DNA from: an uncultured Ruminococcus sp.
GTDB lineage: Bacteria; Bacillota; Clostridia; Oscillospirales; Ruminococcaceae
Length of the DNA stretch: 31,091 nt
Reading direction: 5' to 3'
Assembly (NCBI GenBank): GCA_900540005.1
Contig: UQEM01000011.1
Location: 1 to 31,091, forward strand
In this document: positions 9,257 through 17,864 of the stretch, in pieces
Layout: the number at the start of each line of letters is the position of its first letter
Numbering within the stretch: the first letter of the stretch is position 1
The notes under the pieces: generated by a model
Database searches by the model: none
What the model was told of the DNA's origin: nothing
The model's input: the letters and a program-made list of their open reading frames with translations, nothing else
Made by a program: the position numbers and the translations under genes

Positions 9257-10006
9257 ATGACAAATATAGCAATTTGCGGTGCAAACGGTAAAATGGGAAA
9301 GACCATTTACAACTGCATTCAGGATCGCGATGACTGCAAGGTAGTTGCGGGCATTGACCTGTATACAGAGCAGTACGCGGATTTCCCGATAGTTGCAAAG
9401 CCCTCGGAGCTTCCCGTTAAGCCCGATGTTATCATCGACTTTTCAAATCCTGCGTCACTTGACGGACTTCTGGAATACTGTCTCTCCACAGGAACTCCTA
9501 TCGTTGTGGCTTCAACGGGTTACAGCGAGGAGCAGATAGCAAAGATAAAGAGCGCGGCAGAGCAGGTCCCCGTGTTCTTCACATTCAATATGTCGCTCGG
9601 GATCAATCTCCTTGTTCAGCTTGCAAAGAAAGCAGCTTCCGTACTCGGCGACCGTTTCGACATTGAGATCGTTGAAAAGCATCACAATCAGAAGATAGAC
9701 GCTCCCAGCGGAACAGCGATAATGCTCGCAAACGCAATAAATGAGGAGTTCGAGAACTCCAAGAACTACGTTTACGACCGCCATTCACGCCGTCAGAAGC
9801 GCGAAAAGAGCGAGATCGGTATGCATTCGATACGCGGCGGCACGATCGTCGGCGAGCATGACGTTATTTTTGCAGGTCATGACGAAGTCATCACTCTTTC
9901 GCACTCCGCTGCATCGAAAACCGTATTTGCAGAGGGTTCAATAAATGCGGCAGTTTACCTCAAGGATAAGCCCGCAGGTCTCTACGACATGAGCCTTCTT
10001 GTGTGA
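9257..10006 (+). CDS. dapB: 4-hydroxy-tetrahydrodipicolinate reductase
   Basis: A 249-residue NAD(P)H-dependent enzyme for the second DAP-pathway step. It has the N-terminal nucleotide-binding motif GANGKMGK, the catalytic block EKHHNQKIDAPSGTA, and the C-terminal RGGTIVGEHDVIF motif, all in the expected order and at normal length. The start follows AGGAAGTG. It lies downstream of dapA after the structured spacer, and a thioesterase follows only 9 bases after its stop. Confidence 0.97.
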   Translation: MTNIAICGANGKMGKTIYNCIQDRDDCKVVAGIDLYTEQYADFPIVAKPSELPVKPDVIIDFSNPASLDGLLEYCLSTGTPIVVASTGYSEEQIAKIKSAAEQVPVFFTFNMSLGINLLVQLAKKAASVLGDRFDIEIVEKHHNQKIDAPSGTAIMLANAINEEFENSKNYVYDRHSRRQKREKSEIGMHSIRGGTIVGEHDVIFAGHDEVITLSHSAASKTVFAEGSINAAVYLKDKPAGLYDMSLLV

Positions 10007-10015
10007 GACAGAGAA

Positions 10016-10408
10016 ATGAGCGAGATAGAGAAAGTACGCGAAATTTTCAAAAATGACCGTTTTGCAACGGAAATGGGCGCGCAGATCGACGAAATAGGCG
10101 ACCATTCCGCAAAGGTCAGCCTTATCATAAATGAGCACCACAAAAACGCTATGGGCGGAGTCATGGGCGGAGTTTACTTCACTCTTGCCGATTTTGCCTT
10201 TGCAGTCGCTTCAAACTGGCAGAATCCCGGAGTAGTCGGCGTGAATGTGGACGCTTCATTTATCGGAGTTCCGAAAAGCGAGAAGATTTTTGCTCAGGCA
10301 ACTCTTGTAAAGGACGGCAGGACTATCTGCACATATAAGGTAGATGTTACAGACGAAAACGGTGATCCCGTTGCCGTAATGCAGTGCATGGGATTCCGTA
10401 AAAATTAA
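10016..10408 (+). CDS. PaaI-type hotdog-fold thioesterase
   Basis: A 130-residue protein with the hotdog-fold pattern of the PaaI/YbgC superfamily. The loop NAMGGVMGGVYFTLADFAFA corresponds to the active-site helix region with its aspartate, and a C-terminal strand region (VKDGRTICTYKVDV) follows. Members hydrolyse acyl-CoA thioesters; the substrate cannot be read from sequence. It is the last gene of the lysine operon, 9 bases after dapB with only a weak ribosome site, so translation is probably coupled. A link to lysine synthesis is not obvious. Confidence 0.82.
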   Translation: MSEIEKVREIFKNDRFATEMGAQIDEIGDHSAKVSLIINEHHKNAMGGVMGGVYFTLADFAFAVASNWQNPGVVGVNVDASFIGVPKSEKIFAQATLVKDGRTICTYKVDVTDENGDPVAVMQCMGFRKN

Positions 10409-10446
10409 GATAACGCAGTATGTTTTGGGAAAAGATATTGTAAAAT

Positions 10447-10475
10447 AAAGATCCAGCCGTGAGGCTGGATCTTTT
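10447..10475. terminator. Bidirectional intrinsic terminator between convergent genes
   Basis: A perfect 12-base stem (10447-10458 with 10463-10474) with a GTGA loop and a T-run on the plus strand. It ends the asd-dap operon and, read the other way, the leftward diguanylate cyclase gene. Confidence 0.93.
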
Positions 10476-12379
10476 TAGCATATTTTTTCTGATTTGCGCG
10501 CCAACTTTCGGCTTTTCTTGACTTCGTACATCTTTTCGTCAGCCTGCTTGATGACTCCGTAAAGGGTATCGTTCGGGCCGACCTCGGTGATTATGCTGCC
10601 AAGGCTTGCTGAAAGTGTGTAGGGCTTTTTGATTATGCAGTTCATGCTCTCTATCAGCGTGTTGAATTTTCTTTCGAGCGCATCTGAAGAACTGTCGGAG
10701 ATTCCCGAACTGAATATAACGAACTCATCGCCGCCGAATCTTGCACAGACACTGTTGTTCGAGCAGCAGTCCTTGATAACGTTTGCGAGACGCTGGATAG
10801 CGAAGTCTCCCTCGTTGTGACCGTAGTTGTCGTTGATGAATTTCAGTCCGTCCATGTCGATGAACGTGAGCATTATCTTCTTGCCGTGGACTATGCAGTC
10901 CTTGAAAATATCGTCAACGATGTTGATAAATCCGTTGCGGTTGTAGATGTTGCAGAGCGGATCAATGACATAGAGCTGATTAAGTTCGTTCATTGCCTTG
11001 CCGAGGTGGAGAAGCTTTCGGATATTCTCGATAGAGTTGCTGATATTCATTGTCATTGTGTGACAGAGAAGGCTCTCGATCGGGAAATCGCCGTTGCTGA
11101 TTATGTAGTAACCAAGACATCTCTCACGGAAATGCAGGGGCAGGAAGTAGCTGATGTTTCCGCCCGACTCGAATTCCTCGGGGTACATCTGCTTGCTTGT
11201 AAAAACTCCCACGCTTTCGCGTTTGCCATTGTTCCAAATCAAGGGAGCGGTCATATACTGAGCGTAGTTGTTTTCGCCATCGGAAATGTTTTCAAAAGCG
11301 TCCTGCCAGCCCTCTGTGAGACAGAGCGAGAACTTTTCGCAGCCGAGCTCCTCAACGAGTTCTTCGATAGAATCAAACAGTTCCTCCGAAGTTTCGGTGT
11401 CTGCAAGAGCGGCCGTAAGACGGTTCAGCAGCGAAAGATTGGTGTTTATGCTTTCAAGGTGATTGTATGTGTTCTTCTTGTACTCGATGAAGTCATCGGA
11501 ACTTGAGTCCTTGCAGCCGCAGCTTTCAGCGAATACGGCGTGAGCGTCGAGCGTGATGATCTTCTCGGGATTGCCGCCGCTGAAAATTTCCGCGAGAGTG
11601 GCACAGGCTGTCTTGCCTGCCATTGTGAGCGGACGCTTAACAGTCGTAAGCGACGGTGTGAAGTTTCTTGCATTGTATGTACAGTCAAAACCGGTAACGA
11701 TAACGTCATTGGGCACTCTGTAGCCGAGCTTTTCCAGCGCGGAAACTGCGGTAAGAGCCATTGCATCGTTTGCGCAGATGAAAGCGTCGGGCAGTTTCAT
11801 TCCCGAAAGCGCGAACTCCTCGATAGCGGCCTTTCCGTCCTGCTGACGGAATGTTCCGTAGTAGATTCGGCGCGGGTCGATCCTCAGGCGGTTTTCGTCC
11901 ATGACTTTTCGGAAAGCGTTGTAACGCGTGAGAGCCTCAGGGTTTGCAAGCGGGCCTGAGATAAAGTTGAGGACTGTTGCTCCGTGCTCCTGAATGACAT
12001 GGCGCACAACGTCCTCCATCGGGGAGGAATTGTTGATACAGATGTTGTAGAAATCGTGGCAGTCCGAGTCGTCGAAAACGACCGCAGGTATACCCGAATC
12101 CTTTACGCGGCTGATTATGCTCTCCTTGACATCAGGGTCGCTTATAGTGTTTGTCATGAGAATAGCTCCGTCAAATGCACTGAAGTCGATAAGATTGTAA
12201 ATGCTGTATTCGCCTATATCAAAGCGCTTGCTCTTTATCATACCGCCGAAAGCGGCGAAGTATGACACGTTAAAGCGATTTTCTCTTGCTGCTTTATTGA
12301 TACCGCAGATAATATTATGCTGGTATTCTTCATCAAGACCGGAAACAACTACAACAATGTTTTTTAGATTTTTATTCAC
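10475..12379 (-). CDS. Diguanylate cyclase with LacI-like ligand-binding domain
   Basis: A 634-residue cytoplasmic protein. Residues about 6-285 form a periplasmic-binding-protein type I fold like the sugar-sensing part of LacI/GalR regulators (IICGINKAAREN start, ICANDAMALTAVSALEKLG, VIVTGFD), but no helix-turn-helix precedes it. Residues about 300-455 are a GAF-like or linker region. Residues about 470-625 are a GGDEF domain with an intact GGDEF motif at 549-553 and FIDMDGLKFIND, so c-di-GMP synthesis is likely. The RxxD inhibitory site expected nine residues upstream is absent (S540-S543). Translation starts at GTG 12379 after AAAGGGG. The gene is divergent from the dockerin xylanase gene, which suggests sensing of a plant sugar. 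Confidence 0.88.
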   Translation of the reverse strand: MNKNLKNIVVVVSGLDEEYQHNIICGINKAARENRFNVSYFAAFGGMIKSKRFDIGEYSIYNLIDFSAFDGAILMTNTISDPDVKESIISRVKDSGIPAVVFDDSDCHDFYNICINNSSPMEDVVRHVIQEHGATVLNFISGPLANPEALTRYNAFRKVMDENRLRIDPRRIYYGTFRQQDGKAAIEEFALSGMKLPDAFICANDAMALTAVSALEKLGYRVPNDVIVTGFDCTYNARNFTPSLTTVKRPLTMAGKTACATLAEIFSGGNPEKIITLDAHAVFAESCGCKDSSSDDFIEYKKNTYNHLESINTNLSLLNRLTAALADTETSEELFDSIEELVEELGCEKFSLCLTEGWQDAFENISDGENNYAQYMTAPLIWNNGKRESVGVFTSKQMYPEEFESGGNISYFLPLHFRERCLGYYIISNGDFPIESLLCHTMTMNISNSIENIRKLLHLGKAMNELNQLYVIDPLCNIYNRNGFINIVDDIFKDCIVHGKKIMLTFIDMDGLKFINDNYGHNEGDFAIQRLANVIKDCCSNNSVCARFGGDEFVIFSSGISDSSSDALERKFNTLIESMNCIIKKPYTLSASLGSIITEVGPNDTLYGVIKQADEKMYEVKKSRKLARKSEKIC

Positions 12380-12418
12380 GGTGTCACCCCTTTATATCTC
12401 CGTTTTTAGTTAAGAACC

Positions 12419-12447
12419 ATTATAGCACATATCGAGTAAAAAATCAA
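12419..12447 (-). promoter_or_regulatory. Promoter of the diguanylate cyclase gene
   Basis: On the minus strand TTGATT (12442-12447), a 17-base spacer and a perfect TATAAT (12419-12424), about 40 bases upstream of the GTG start. Confidence 0.75.
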
Positions 12448-12631
12448 TAACTTGCTAAATGAAAATGTTTTAATTTAGTTAGCCTCCTAATTAGTAAAAA
12501 TGTACTATGACTAAAAAGTGCTATTTTTTTATTTGAATTTTACGCTTGTAGCGGCTGTCAAAAAAAATTCAGCCAAAAAGTGAAAAAATAGCAAAAAATG
12601 ACCAGTCGGCAATTTATTAGCAAATTATGAC

Positions 12632-12660
12632 TTGTAATGTTCATAGAAAAGTAATAGAAT
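12632..12660 (+). promoter_or_regulatory. Candidate promoter of the xylanase gene
   Basis: TTGTAA (12632-12637) and TAGAAT (12655-12660) with a 17-base spacer. This would leave a leader of about 90 bases before the xylanase start. Confidence 0.5.
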
Positions 12661-12756
12661 AGTAACAGACGCTAAAGAAATGAGAGGAACAGTTGAAAAA
12701 GTGTTGGTTTCTTTGGCAGATATATTATTATATTTTAAGGAGAGGAATGATACTCA

Positions 12757-14388
12757 ATGAAGAAAGGATTTTTCAGGCGTTTCCTTTGCGGAACGCTGAC
12801 CGGTCTGATGTGTCTTGCAGGAACCGTTCCGCAGGCTCTGGAAGTCAGCGCGGCTGACCAGACGGAGAACTACAAAGAGGACGGCTATGATTATGAACTG
12901 TGGAATCAGAACGCTCAGGGTTCGGCAAGTATGCAGTCGCTTGGCAACGGCGCATTTAGCTGCAAGTGGAGCAACATCGAAAATGTTCTGTTCAGAACCG
13001 GCAAGAAACTCGGCAGCACGCAGGATTACAAGTCATATGACGGCATTTACATTGATTATGATGTTGACTACAATCCGCAGGGCAACTCCTATATGTGCGT
13101 TTACGGCTGGACTGAAAACGGAAAGAGCGACCACCCCACGGTCGAATACTACATCGTAGAGGCATGGGGCTCATGGAGACCGCCGGGAAGCACAACTTCG
13201 CTCGGAACAGTTACTTCCGACGGAAAAACATACGACATTTACAGGACAGAACGCGTAAATCAGCCGTCGATCCATGGCACGGAGACTTTTTATCAGTACT
13301 GGAGCGTTCAGAAAACCAGTCCTGCGGCAAATAATGAAACGACTCACCTTGAGGGAACTATCACGGTCTCGAACCATTTTGAGGCGTGGGAGAACGCAGG
13401 TCTTGACATGAGCGGAAAGATGTACGAGGTCGCACTGAATATCGAGGGCTATCGCTCAAACGGCAGCGCTACGGTCAACAAAAACAACCTTGTGTTTGGT
13501 TCGACTCCCGACCCTGTAAAGCCTGCTGAACCTGTTGAACCCGATTCAGACGGCTACTACTTCAAGTCAACATTCGAGTCGGGCAAAGATAGCTGGAGCG
13601 GCAGGGGCGATGCTTCTGTGGCGACTGACGCTTCCAATTACTACGGCGGAAAGAGTTCGCTCAAAGTAAGCAGCAGAACGGATAACTGGCACGGTACGGC
13701 TATCAATCTTGATCCAAATGCTTTCACAGCGGGCAATACCTACAGTTTCGGTACTGCGGTTATGCAGAATACAGAGGATTCCACGGACTTTAAGCTTACT
13801 CTCCAGTATACTGACGCATCGGGTGAGGATCACTACGATGAAGTTGCTCATGCAACAGCTTCAAAGGGCAAATGGACGGCTCTTTCAAATTCCTCCTATA
13901 CGATACCTGCCGGAGCAACGGGCATGATACTCTATGTTGAAGCTCCCGACAGTCTCACGGATTTCTATATTGATGACGCATTTGGCGCGGTAAAGGGCAA
14001 GAATTTTACCATAGACAATACTGATGTTCCCACTACTACGACAACTGTTACAACTACAACTGTTACAACTACAACTGTTACAACTACAGAACCTGTTACG
14101 ACCACCACTCAGCCTGTTACGACCACCACTCAGCCCGATATCAGCGTTACGAAGTGGGGCGATACGAACCTCAGCGGCGAGGTTGAACTCGGTGACGCGG
14201 TCCTCATTCTTCAGGCAATCTCAAATCCTGAAAAATACGGGATAAACGGAACAGATGACACACATATCACTGCGCAGGGCATGATAAACGGTGATGTCGA
14301 TCAGAACGGCAACGGACTCACTGCAAAGGACGCACTTTCAATTCAGAAATATATTGCTAAGCTTATAGATGAACTCCCCGAGAGTTAA
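12757..14388 (+). CDS. Secreted GH11 xylanase with CBM22 and dockerin (cellulosomal)
   Basis: A 543-residue product. Residues 1-32 are a signal peptide with a basic start and hydrophobic core. Residues about 37-248 are a GH11 endo-1,4-beta-xylanase. The nucleophile E130 is in [16 protein letters not shown] is at 179-184, and the acid/base E230 is in [10 protein letters not shown]. Residues about 265-414 are a CBM22-like xylan-binding module. Residues 424-460 are a Thr-rich linker built on DNA repeats. Residues about 466-540 are a dockerin with two calcium-binding repeats ([14 protein letters not shown] and [15 protein letters not shown]), which should dock the enzyme to a scaffoldin. The start follows AAGGAGAGG. 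The frame stops at TAA 14386-14388, yet the same frame continues into a CE4 domain, so the protein appears to have lost its last module. Confidence 0.95.
   Translation: MKKGFFRRFLCGTLTGLMCLAGTVPQALEVSAADQTENYKEDGYDYELWNQNAQGSASMQSLGNGAFSCKWSNIENVLFRTGKKLGSTQDYKSYDGIYIDYDVDYNPQGNSYMCVYGWTENGKSDHPTVEYYIVEAWGSWRPPGSTTSLGTVTSDGKTYDIYRTERVNQPSIHGTETFYQYWSVQKTSPAANNETTHLEGTITVSNHFEAWENAGLDMSGKMYEVALNIEGYRSNGSATVNKNNLVFGSTPDPVKPAEPVEPDSDGYYFKSTFESGKDSWSGRGDASVATDASNYYGGKSSLKVSSRTDNWHGTAINLDPNAFTAGNTYSFGTAVMQNTEDSTDFKLTLQYTDASGEDHYDEVAHATASKGKWTALSNSSYTIPAGATGMILYVEAPDSLTDFYIDDAFGAVKGKNFTIDNTDVPTTTTTVTTTTVTTTTVTTTEPVTTTTQPVTTTTQPDISVTKWGDTNLSGEVELGDAVLILQAISNPEKYGINGTDDTHITAQGMINGDVDQNGNGLTAKDALSIQKYIAKLIDELPES
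14041..14133 (+). repeat. Tandem repeats encoding the Thr-rich linker
   Basis: Three identical 15-base units (14041-14055, 14056-14070, 14071-14085) are followed by two identical 21-base units (14092-14112, 14113-14133). They encode the Thr/Val/Pro linker before the dockerin. Such perfect repeats can change length by slippage. Confidence 0.92.
14386..14388 (+). other. In-frame TAA between the dockerin and CE4 modules
   Basis: The codons on either side stay in the same frame. Upstream is the dockerin end (DELPES). Downstream, from 14389, is a Ser/Thr/Pro linker (SSKPTTSATSTVP) and then the CE4 domain. A single base change would restore one long protein. Confidence 0.9.
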
Positions 14389-14439
14389 AGCTCAAAGCCG
14401 ACCACTTCCGCAACGTCAACAGTTCCCGCAACTACGACT

Positions 14440-15108
14440 ATGACGACAGTAATTACGACAATTGATCCATCAAAGCCCATGGTTGCTATCTGCTTTGATG
14501 ACGGAGCAGTCGGTTCTTCGTCCGATTCGACTTCAATGAGGATCATCAATGCTATCGCGAATGAAGGTTTCCGCGCAACGTTCTTCTATGTCGGCAACTG
14601 GATAAACAGCACGGACAAGGAAAACGAGGTAAAGTACGCTTATTCAAAGGGTATGGAAATTGCAAATCACTCAACGTCTCACCCCGACCTCACCACAAAG
14701 TCGGCAAGTGAGATCCGCAGCGAGTATGATACCACACAGCAGAAACTCAGAGACATCATCGGTGCAGAACCTGCTGCGCTCATGAGACTGCCTTACTTTG
14801 CCTGCAACAGTGTGGTTCAGTCCGCTCTCAGCGATGTTTCACTCATAACCTGTTCGATCGACACACAGGACTGGAACGGCGCTACGAGCGGCCAGATAAT
14901 TGCCAGGATAAAGGCTGCAATGAATGACGGTTCACTCGATAATTCAATTGTTCTCTGCCACGAGACTTACGCTTCCACAGCCGAGGCGATCGAGTATCTC
15001 GCACCCTATCTCAAGGAGCAGGGCTGGCAGATAGTAACGGTTTCGGAGCTTTTCGAGGCTAACGGAAAGACTCTTGAAGGCGGCAATGTTTACACGAGGT
15101 GTAATTAA
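14440..15108 (+). CDS. CE4 polysaccharide deacetylase/acetylxylan esterase domain cut off from the xylanase
   Basis: A 222-residue NodB-type CE4 domain that would remove acetyl groups from xylan. Metal and catalytic motifs are intact: FDDG with D20/D21, HSTSH with H77 and H81, RLPYF at R116-F120, the DTQDW block near 141-145, and LCHE with H174. It is exactly in frame with the xylanase and follows a Thr-rich linker beginning at 14389, right after the xylanase stop. ATG 14440 has no ribosome site and lies inside the linker, and there is no signal peptide. It therefore probably was, or still is by readthrough, the C-terminal module of a GH11-CBM22-dockerin-CE4 enzyme. As a separate gene it would be a poorly translated cytoplasmic fragment. 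Confidence 0.8.
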   Translation: MTTVITTIDPSKPMVAICFDDGAVGSSSDSTSMRIINAIANEGFRATFFYVGNWINSTDKENEVKYAYSKGMEIANHSTSHPDLTTKSASEIRSEYDTTQQKLRDIIGAEPAALMRLPYFACNSVVQSALSDVSLITCSIDTQDWNGATSGQIIARIKAAMNDGSLDNSIVLCHETYASTAEAIEYLAPYLKEQGWQIVTVSELFEANGKTLEGGNVYTRCN

Positions 15109-15142
15109 ACCAAGCTTTTTTCATAATTTAATATCCCCTAAG

Positions 15143-15173
15143 GAGCAGTCTGCATTAACGGACTGCTCTTTTA
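15143..15173 (+). terminator. Intrinsic terminator after the CE4 module
   Basis: A perfect 8-base stem (15143-15150 with 15161-15168) with a 10-base loop and a TTTT run. It ends the xylanase-CE4 transcript and supports both parts sharing one mRNA. Confidence 0.82.
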
Positions 15174-15247
15174 TTGCGGTTGATTTCCTTATTGCACAAA
15201 ATAAAGTAGCATATTTGTTTTATTTAGACGAAATTAACGCTGAAATA

Positions 15248-15276
15248 TTTACAAATTGTTGAAAATGCACTATAAT
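15248..15276 (+). promoter_or_regulatory. Promoter of the AraC-family gene
   Basis: TTTACA (15248-15253), a 17-base spacer and a perfect TATAAT (15271-15276), about 50 bases upstream of the ATG at 15327. Confidence 0.82.
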
Positions 15277-15326
15277 ATTAATTGGATAATTACTTCGGAC
15301 AGCAATTTTCGGTTAGGGGGGATACT

Positions 15327-16190
15327 ATGATAAAGAATCTTTCGGGGGAATACGAAACCGTTGAATATGACGAGAAAAAATACGTCATGCTGTATGACAA
15401 TACCGACAACGAGTCCTATCCCGTTCATTGGCATAATGCGGTCGAGCTGATAATGCCGCTGAAAAACGAATACATCGTCAATGTCGGCGGCGTGGATCAT
15501 CATATTCCCGAAAACGATATCCTTGTGATACCGCCGTGTGAACTTCACAGTATGCCTGCGGTAAAGGGGAGGCGGCTCATCTTTCAATGCGACAATGCGA
15601 TTTTGGGCGGAGTTCCTGCGCTTGAAGCGGCAATGCGAGCGGTCTCGTCACCGCTCATCATAAATTCTGCCTACGACACAGAACTGCACATTCTTGCGCA
15701 GAGGACGATCCTCGATATAGTGCCGCTTTACAGTTCGCGCGCGGAGCTTTCGGATGTGAAGATATATCTCAGGCTGATAGAGCTTTTTACCGCGATGAGA
15801 GAGCACCAGCTTGAACGTCAGAAAGATATGATGGACTGCGCAGACGACAAGCTTGACGAGTACAGCGAGAAGTTCGGAACAGTGCTCAAATACATCGACA
15901 ATAACTATATGTACGATATAACCCTTGAACAGCTTGCGGATATCGCAGGCTACAGCAAGTATCATTTTTCGCGTATCTTCAAGCGGTACAATTCAATGTC
16001 GTATTTGCAGTACATAAATGCGAGGCGAACCAAGGCGGCAGAGACGCTCCTGCTCGATCCCGATATACCAATAACGGAGGTTGCAATGCGTTCGGGATTC
16101 AAGAGCCTTACAACATTCAACCGCGTTTTCAAGGACATAAAGCACTGTACTCCTTCGGATTTCAAGAAATTTTATGAGACAAGGCAGTAA
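15327..16190 (+). CDS. AraC-family transcriptional regulator with cupin sensor
   Basis: A 287-residue protein. The N-terminal part is a cupin-like sugar-sensing domain with the HWHNAVELIMPL strand pair and the IPPCELH motif. The C-terminal ~100 residues are a double helix-turn-helix of the AraC type (ITLEQLADIAGYSKYHFSRIFKRY and the ITEVAMRSGFKSLTTFNRVFK repeat). The start at ATG 15327 follows AGGGGGG; an open frame reaching 15282 begins at the predicted transcription start and lacks a ribosome site. It lies alone between the xylanase-CE4 region and the amidase remnant, so control of the xylanase is plausible but unproven. Confidence 0.9.
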   Translation: MIKNLSGEYETVEYDEKKYVMLYDNTDNESYPVHWHNAVELIMPLKNEYIVNVGGVDHHIPENDILVIPPCELHSMPAVKGRRLIFQCDNAILGGVPALEAAMRAVSSPLIINSAYDTELHILAQRTILDIVPLYSSRAELSDVKIYLRLIELFTAMREHQLERQKDMMDCADDKLDEYSEKFGTVLKYIDNNYMYDITLEQLADIAGYSKYHFSRIFKRYNSMSYLQYINARRTKAAETLLLDPDIPITEVAMRSGFKSLTTFNRVFKDIKHCTPSDFKKFYETRQ

Positions 16191-16216
16191 AACAGCGGAC
16201 ATTGTGCCCGCTGTTT
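16190..16216. terminator. Hairpin between convergent AraC and amidase genes
   Basis: A perfect 9-base stem (16190-16198 with 16208-16216) overlapping the end of the AraC gene. It has only a short T-rich tail, so it is a weaker terminator candidate. Confidence 0.5.
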
Positions 16217-16268
16217 GTGGAATTTCCCCTCACACAAAAGGCTCTGTATTTGGGATCAAATTGTTGAT

Positions 16269-16841
16269 TTACTGCTCAAGGTAGTTCATTATGCCGGAAT
16301 ACAGCGTGAATGCCACTTTGTTCTGATACTCCTCGGTATTCAGCAGAGCCGCCTCGTCCGGATTCGAGAGAAAGCCGCATTCCGCCATAACGGTTGGATT
16401 TTCGCTGTAATAACACAGAAAAAGCTCCTTGCCGCATTGCTTTATCTCGCGCGTGTTTTCGGGCTGCAGAAACTGAACAAAGCTGTTTTGCAGCGAACGG
16501 GCGAGCGACTCACTCTTTTTGTTGGTGCTTGCGTAAAACATCTGTGCGCCGCTGTATTTTGAGTCGGTAAACTGGTTCTGGTGGATAGAAATACAGATCG
16601 CGTTTGTGTTTTTGTTGAAAAGTGCGAGTCTGTTGTCCATGTCGGAACTTTTCTGCGCCGCTATGCCTTCGATTCCCTCATCGTGTATCGATTTGTCGCA
16701 GTCGCGTGTTACCTGCACGTCAAATCCGCTGACTTCGAGCAGGTCGCGGAGACAAAGCAGTATGTTCAGATTTATTCCCTTTTCCGGAATACCGTCCGCC
16801 GAAGTGCAGCCGCCGTCGATCCCGCCATGAGGCGGGTCAGC
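16269..16841 (-). pseudogene. N-acetylmuramoyl-L-alanine amidase (CwlD/Amidase_3 type) lacking its 5' end
   Basis: The frame open from 16841 to 16269 encodes a nearly complete zinc amidase domain that would cleave between N-acetylmuramate and the stem peptide. All four expected zinc/catalytic positions are present: the HGG motif in DPPHGGIDGG, the glutamate in PEKGINLN, SIHQN, and AECGFLSNPDEA. But the frame is closed by TAA (16842-16844) just before DPPHGG, with no start codon. The signal or anchor peptide and the first strand are missing. The only in-frame alternative start is GTG 16718, which would drop the first zinc ligand. The AraC gene's stop lies 6 bases upstream, so a deletion or insertion junction is likely here. 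Confidence 0.75.
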
Positions 16842-16847
16842 TTAAAC

Positions 16848-17735
16848 TTAGTCAGACTGCCTGGTAGTCTGTATTCTTTGGGTGCGGCTTTTCTTTCGGT
16901 ATTCCATGGGAGTACAGCCCATGATCCGATAAAAATGCCTGTTGAAATTTGAGAGGTTACGGAATCCGCTGTCGAATGCGATCTCGGAGATACTGCTTTC
17001 GGAATCCGCGATTTTTTTGCAGGCGTAGTTTATCCTGTAATGCGAAATGTACTCAGAGGCGCTGAAACCGACATACCTGCGGAACTGATTCATAAAGTAG
17101 CTCTGACTGAGGTGTACGGAATCCGAAAGCTGTCTGATAGAAACAGGCTCTTTGAAGTGCTCCTTTATATAGGTCAGCGCAGGACGTATGATATCACTTG
17201 TTTCATTTTCGGGAGTTCCCTCGGCCGCGTCAGTTTCAAGCAGCCAGAAAAGTCTTAGAAGTTCGCCGCGCATAAGCATATCAAGGTGAGGGAGATCCCC
17301 TCTTGCGCAGGAAAAAATATTTTCCGTTATGGTTTTTATTTCCGAGTAATAGCAGTGCTCGGGGGAGATGTGCGTTTGTATGCTCATACTTCCGTCAATA
17401 AGTGGAATGATACATTTTTTAATGTATCTGTCCTCCTGAGATTCGCCGAAGATCGCCGAACCGAAAACGAGAGTATCGTAGACCTGTCTTGAATCTGTAT
17501 ATATTGAGTGCATGACATTTGGCTGAGTTATCACAATATCGCCCTTATTTGCGGTAAATCTTTCCTCGCCGCAAATAAATTCGGCAGAGCCGTCAATAAT
17601 AAAGTTTATCTCGAACTCCTCATGCCAGTGCATGGGAACATATGGGAAAAGGTCGGGTATGATACATTCGTAGAACGAAAATGGTTTTTCATCTGAAACA
17701 TGGATTCTGTTTTCTTTTGACTGTATACTTTTCAT
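16848..17735 (-). CDS. AraC-family regulator, probably of the divergent GH31 gene
   Basis: A 295-residue protein with an N-terminal cupin fold (MHWHEEFEINFIIDG, then NKGDIVITQPNVMH) and a C-terminal double HTH (VSIRQLSDSVHLSQSYFMNQFRRYVG and ISEIAFDSGFRNLSNFNRHF). I choose ATG 17735 after AAAGG; the longer frame to 17891 overlaps the GH31 gene on the other strand. It is divergent from the GH31 glycosidase across 129 bases. That gap has TATTAT-like boxes but no good -35 for the GH31 gene, which fits an activator-dependent promoter. Its 3' end abuts the truncated amidase. Confidence 0.9.
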   Translation of the reverse strand: MKSIQSKENRIHVSDEKPFSFYECIIPDLFPYVPMHWHEEFEINFIIDGSAEFICGEERFTANKGDIVITQPNVMHSIYTDSRQVYDTLVFGSAIFGESQEDRYIKKCIIPLIDGSMSIQTHISPEHCYYSEIKTITENIFSCARGDLPHLDMLMRGELLRLFWLLETDAAEGTPENETSDIIRPALTYIKEHFKEPVSIRQLSDSVHLSQSYFMNQFRRYVGFSASEYISHYRINYACKKIADSESSISEIAFDSGFRNLSNFNRHFYRIMGCTPMEYRKKSRTQRIQTTRQSD

Positions 17736-17864
17736 AGGCTTGCCTTTCAAAAAATAGGATAGTATCAGAAAATAATATAAAATCAGTAGATAAGCGGTAG
17801 TATGATATGATATTATATTACCAGCAGATAAAACGATACCAAAATCTTCAAAGGAGTTGTTATT

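Larger units (their letters stand above)
12380..12756. other. Divergent intergenic region between cyclase and xylanase genes
   Basis: A very AT-rich 377-base region holding one candidate promoter for each direction. I see no c-di-GMP riboswitch (GEMM) core or other recognisable RNA motif. The middle part (about 12450-12625) holds nothing I can name; regulator sites may lie there. Confidence 0.6.

Noticed and set aside
10817..11506. A 229-residue open frame on the plus strand
   Set aside because: It lies antisense to the diguanylate cyclase, with no motif and no ribosome site.
12450..12756. A c-di-GMP riboswitch before the xylanase gene
   Set aside because: I looked because a diguanylate cyclase is divergent, but none of the conserved GEMM core is present.
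14440..15108. The CE4 domain as an ordinary independent gene
   Set aside because: It has no ribosome site or signal peptide and is in frame with, and linked to, the xylanase; I list it as a detached module instead.
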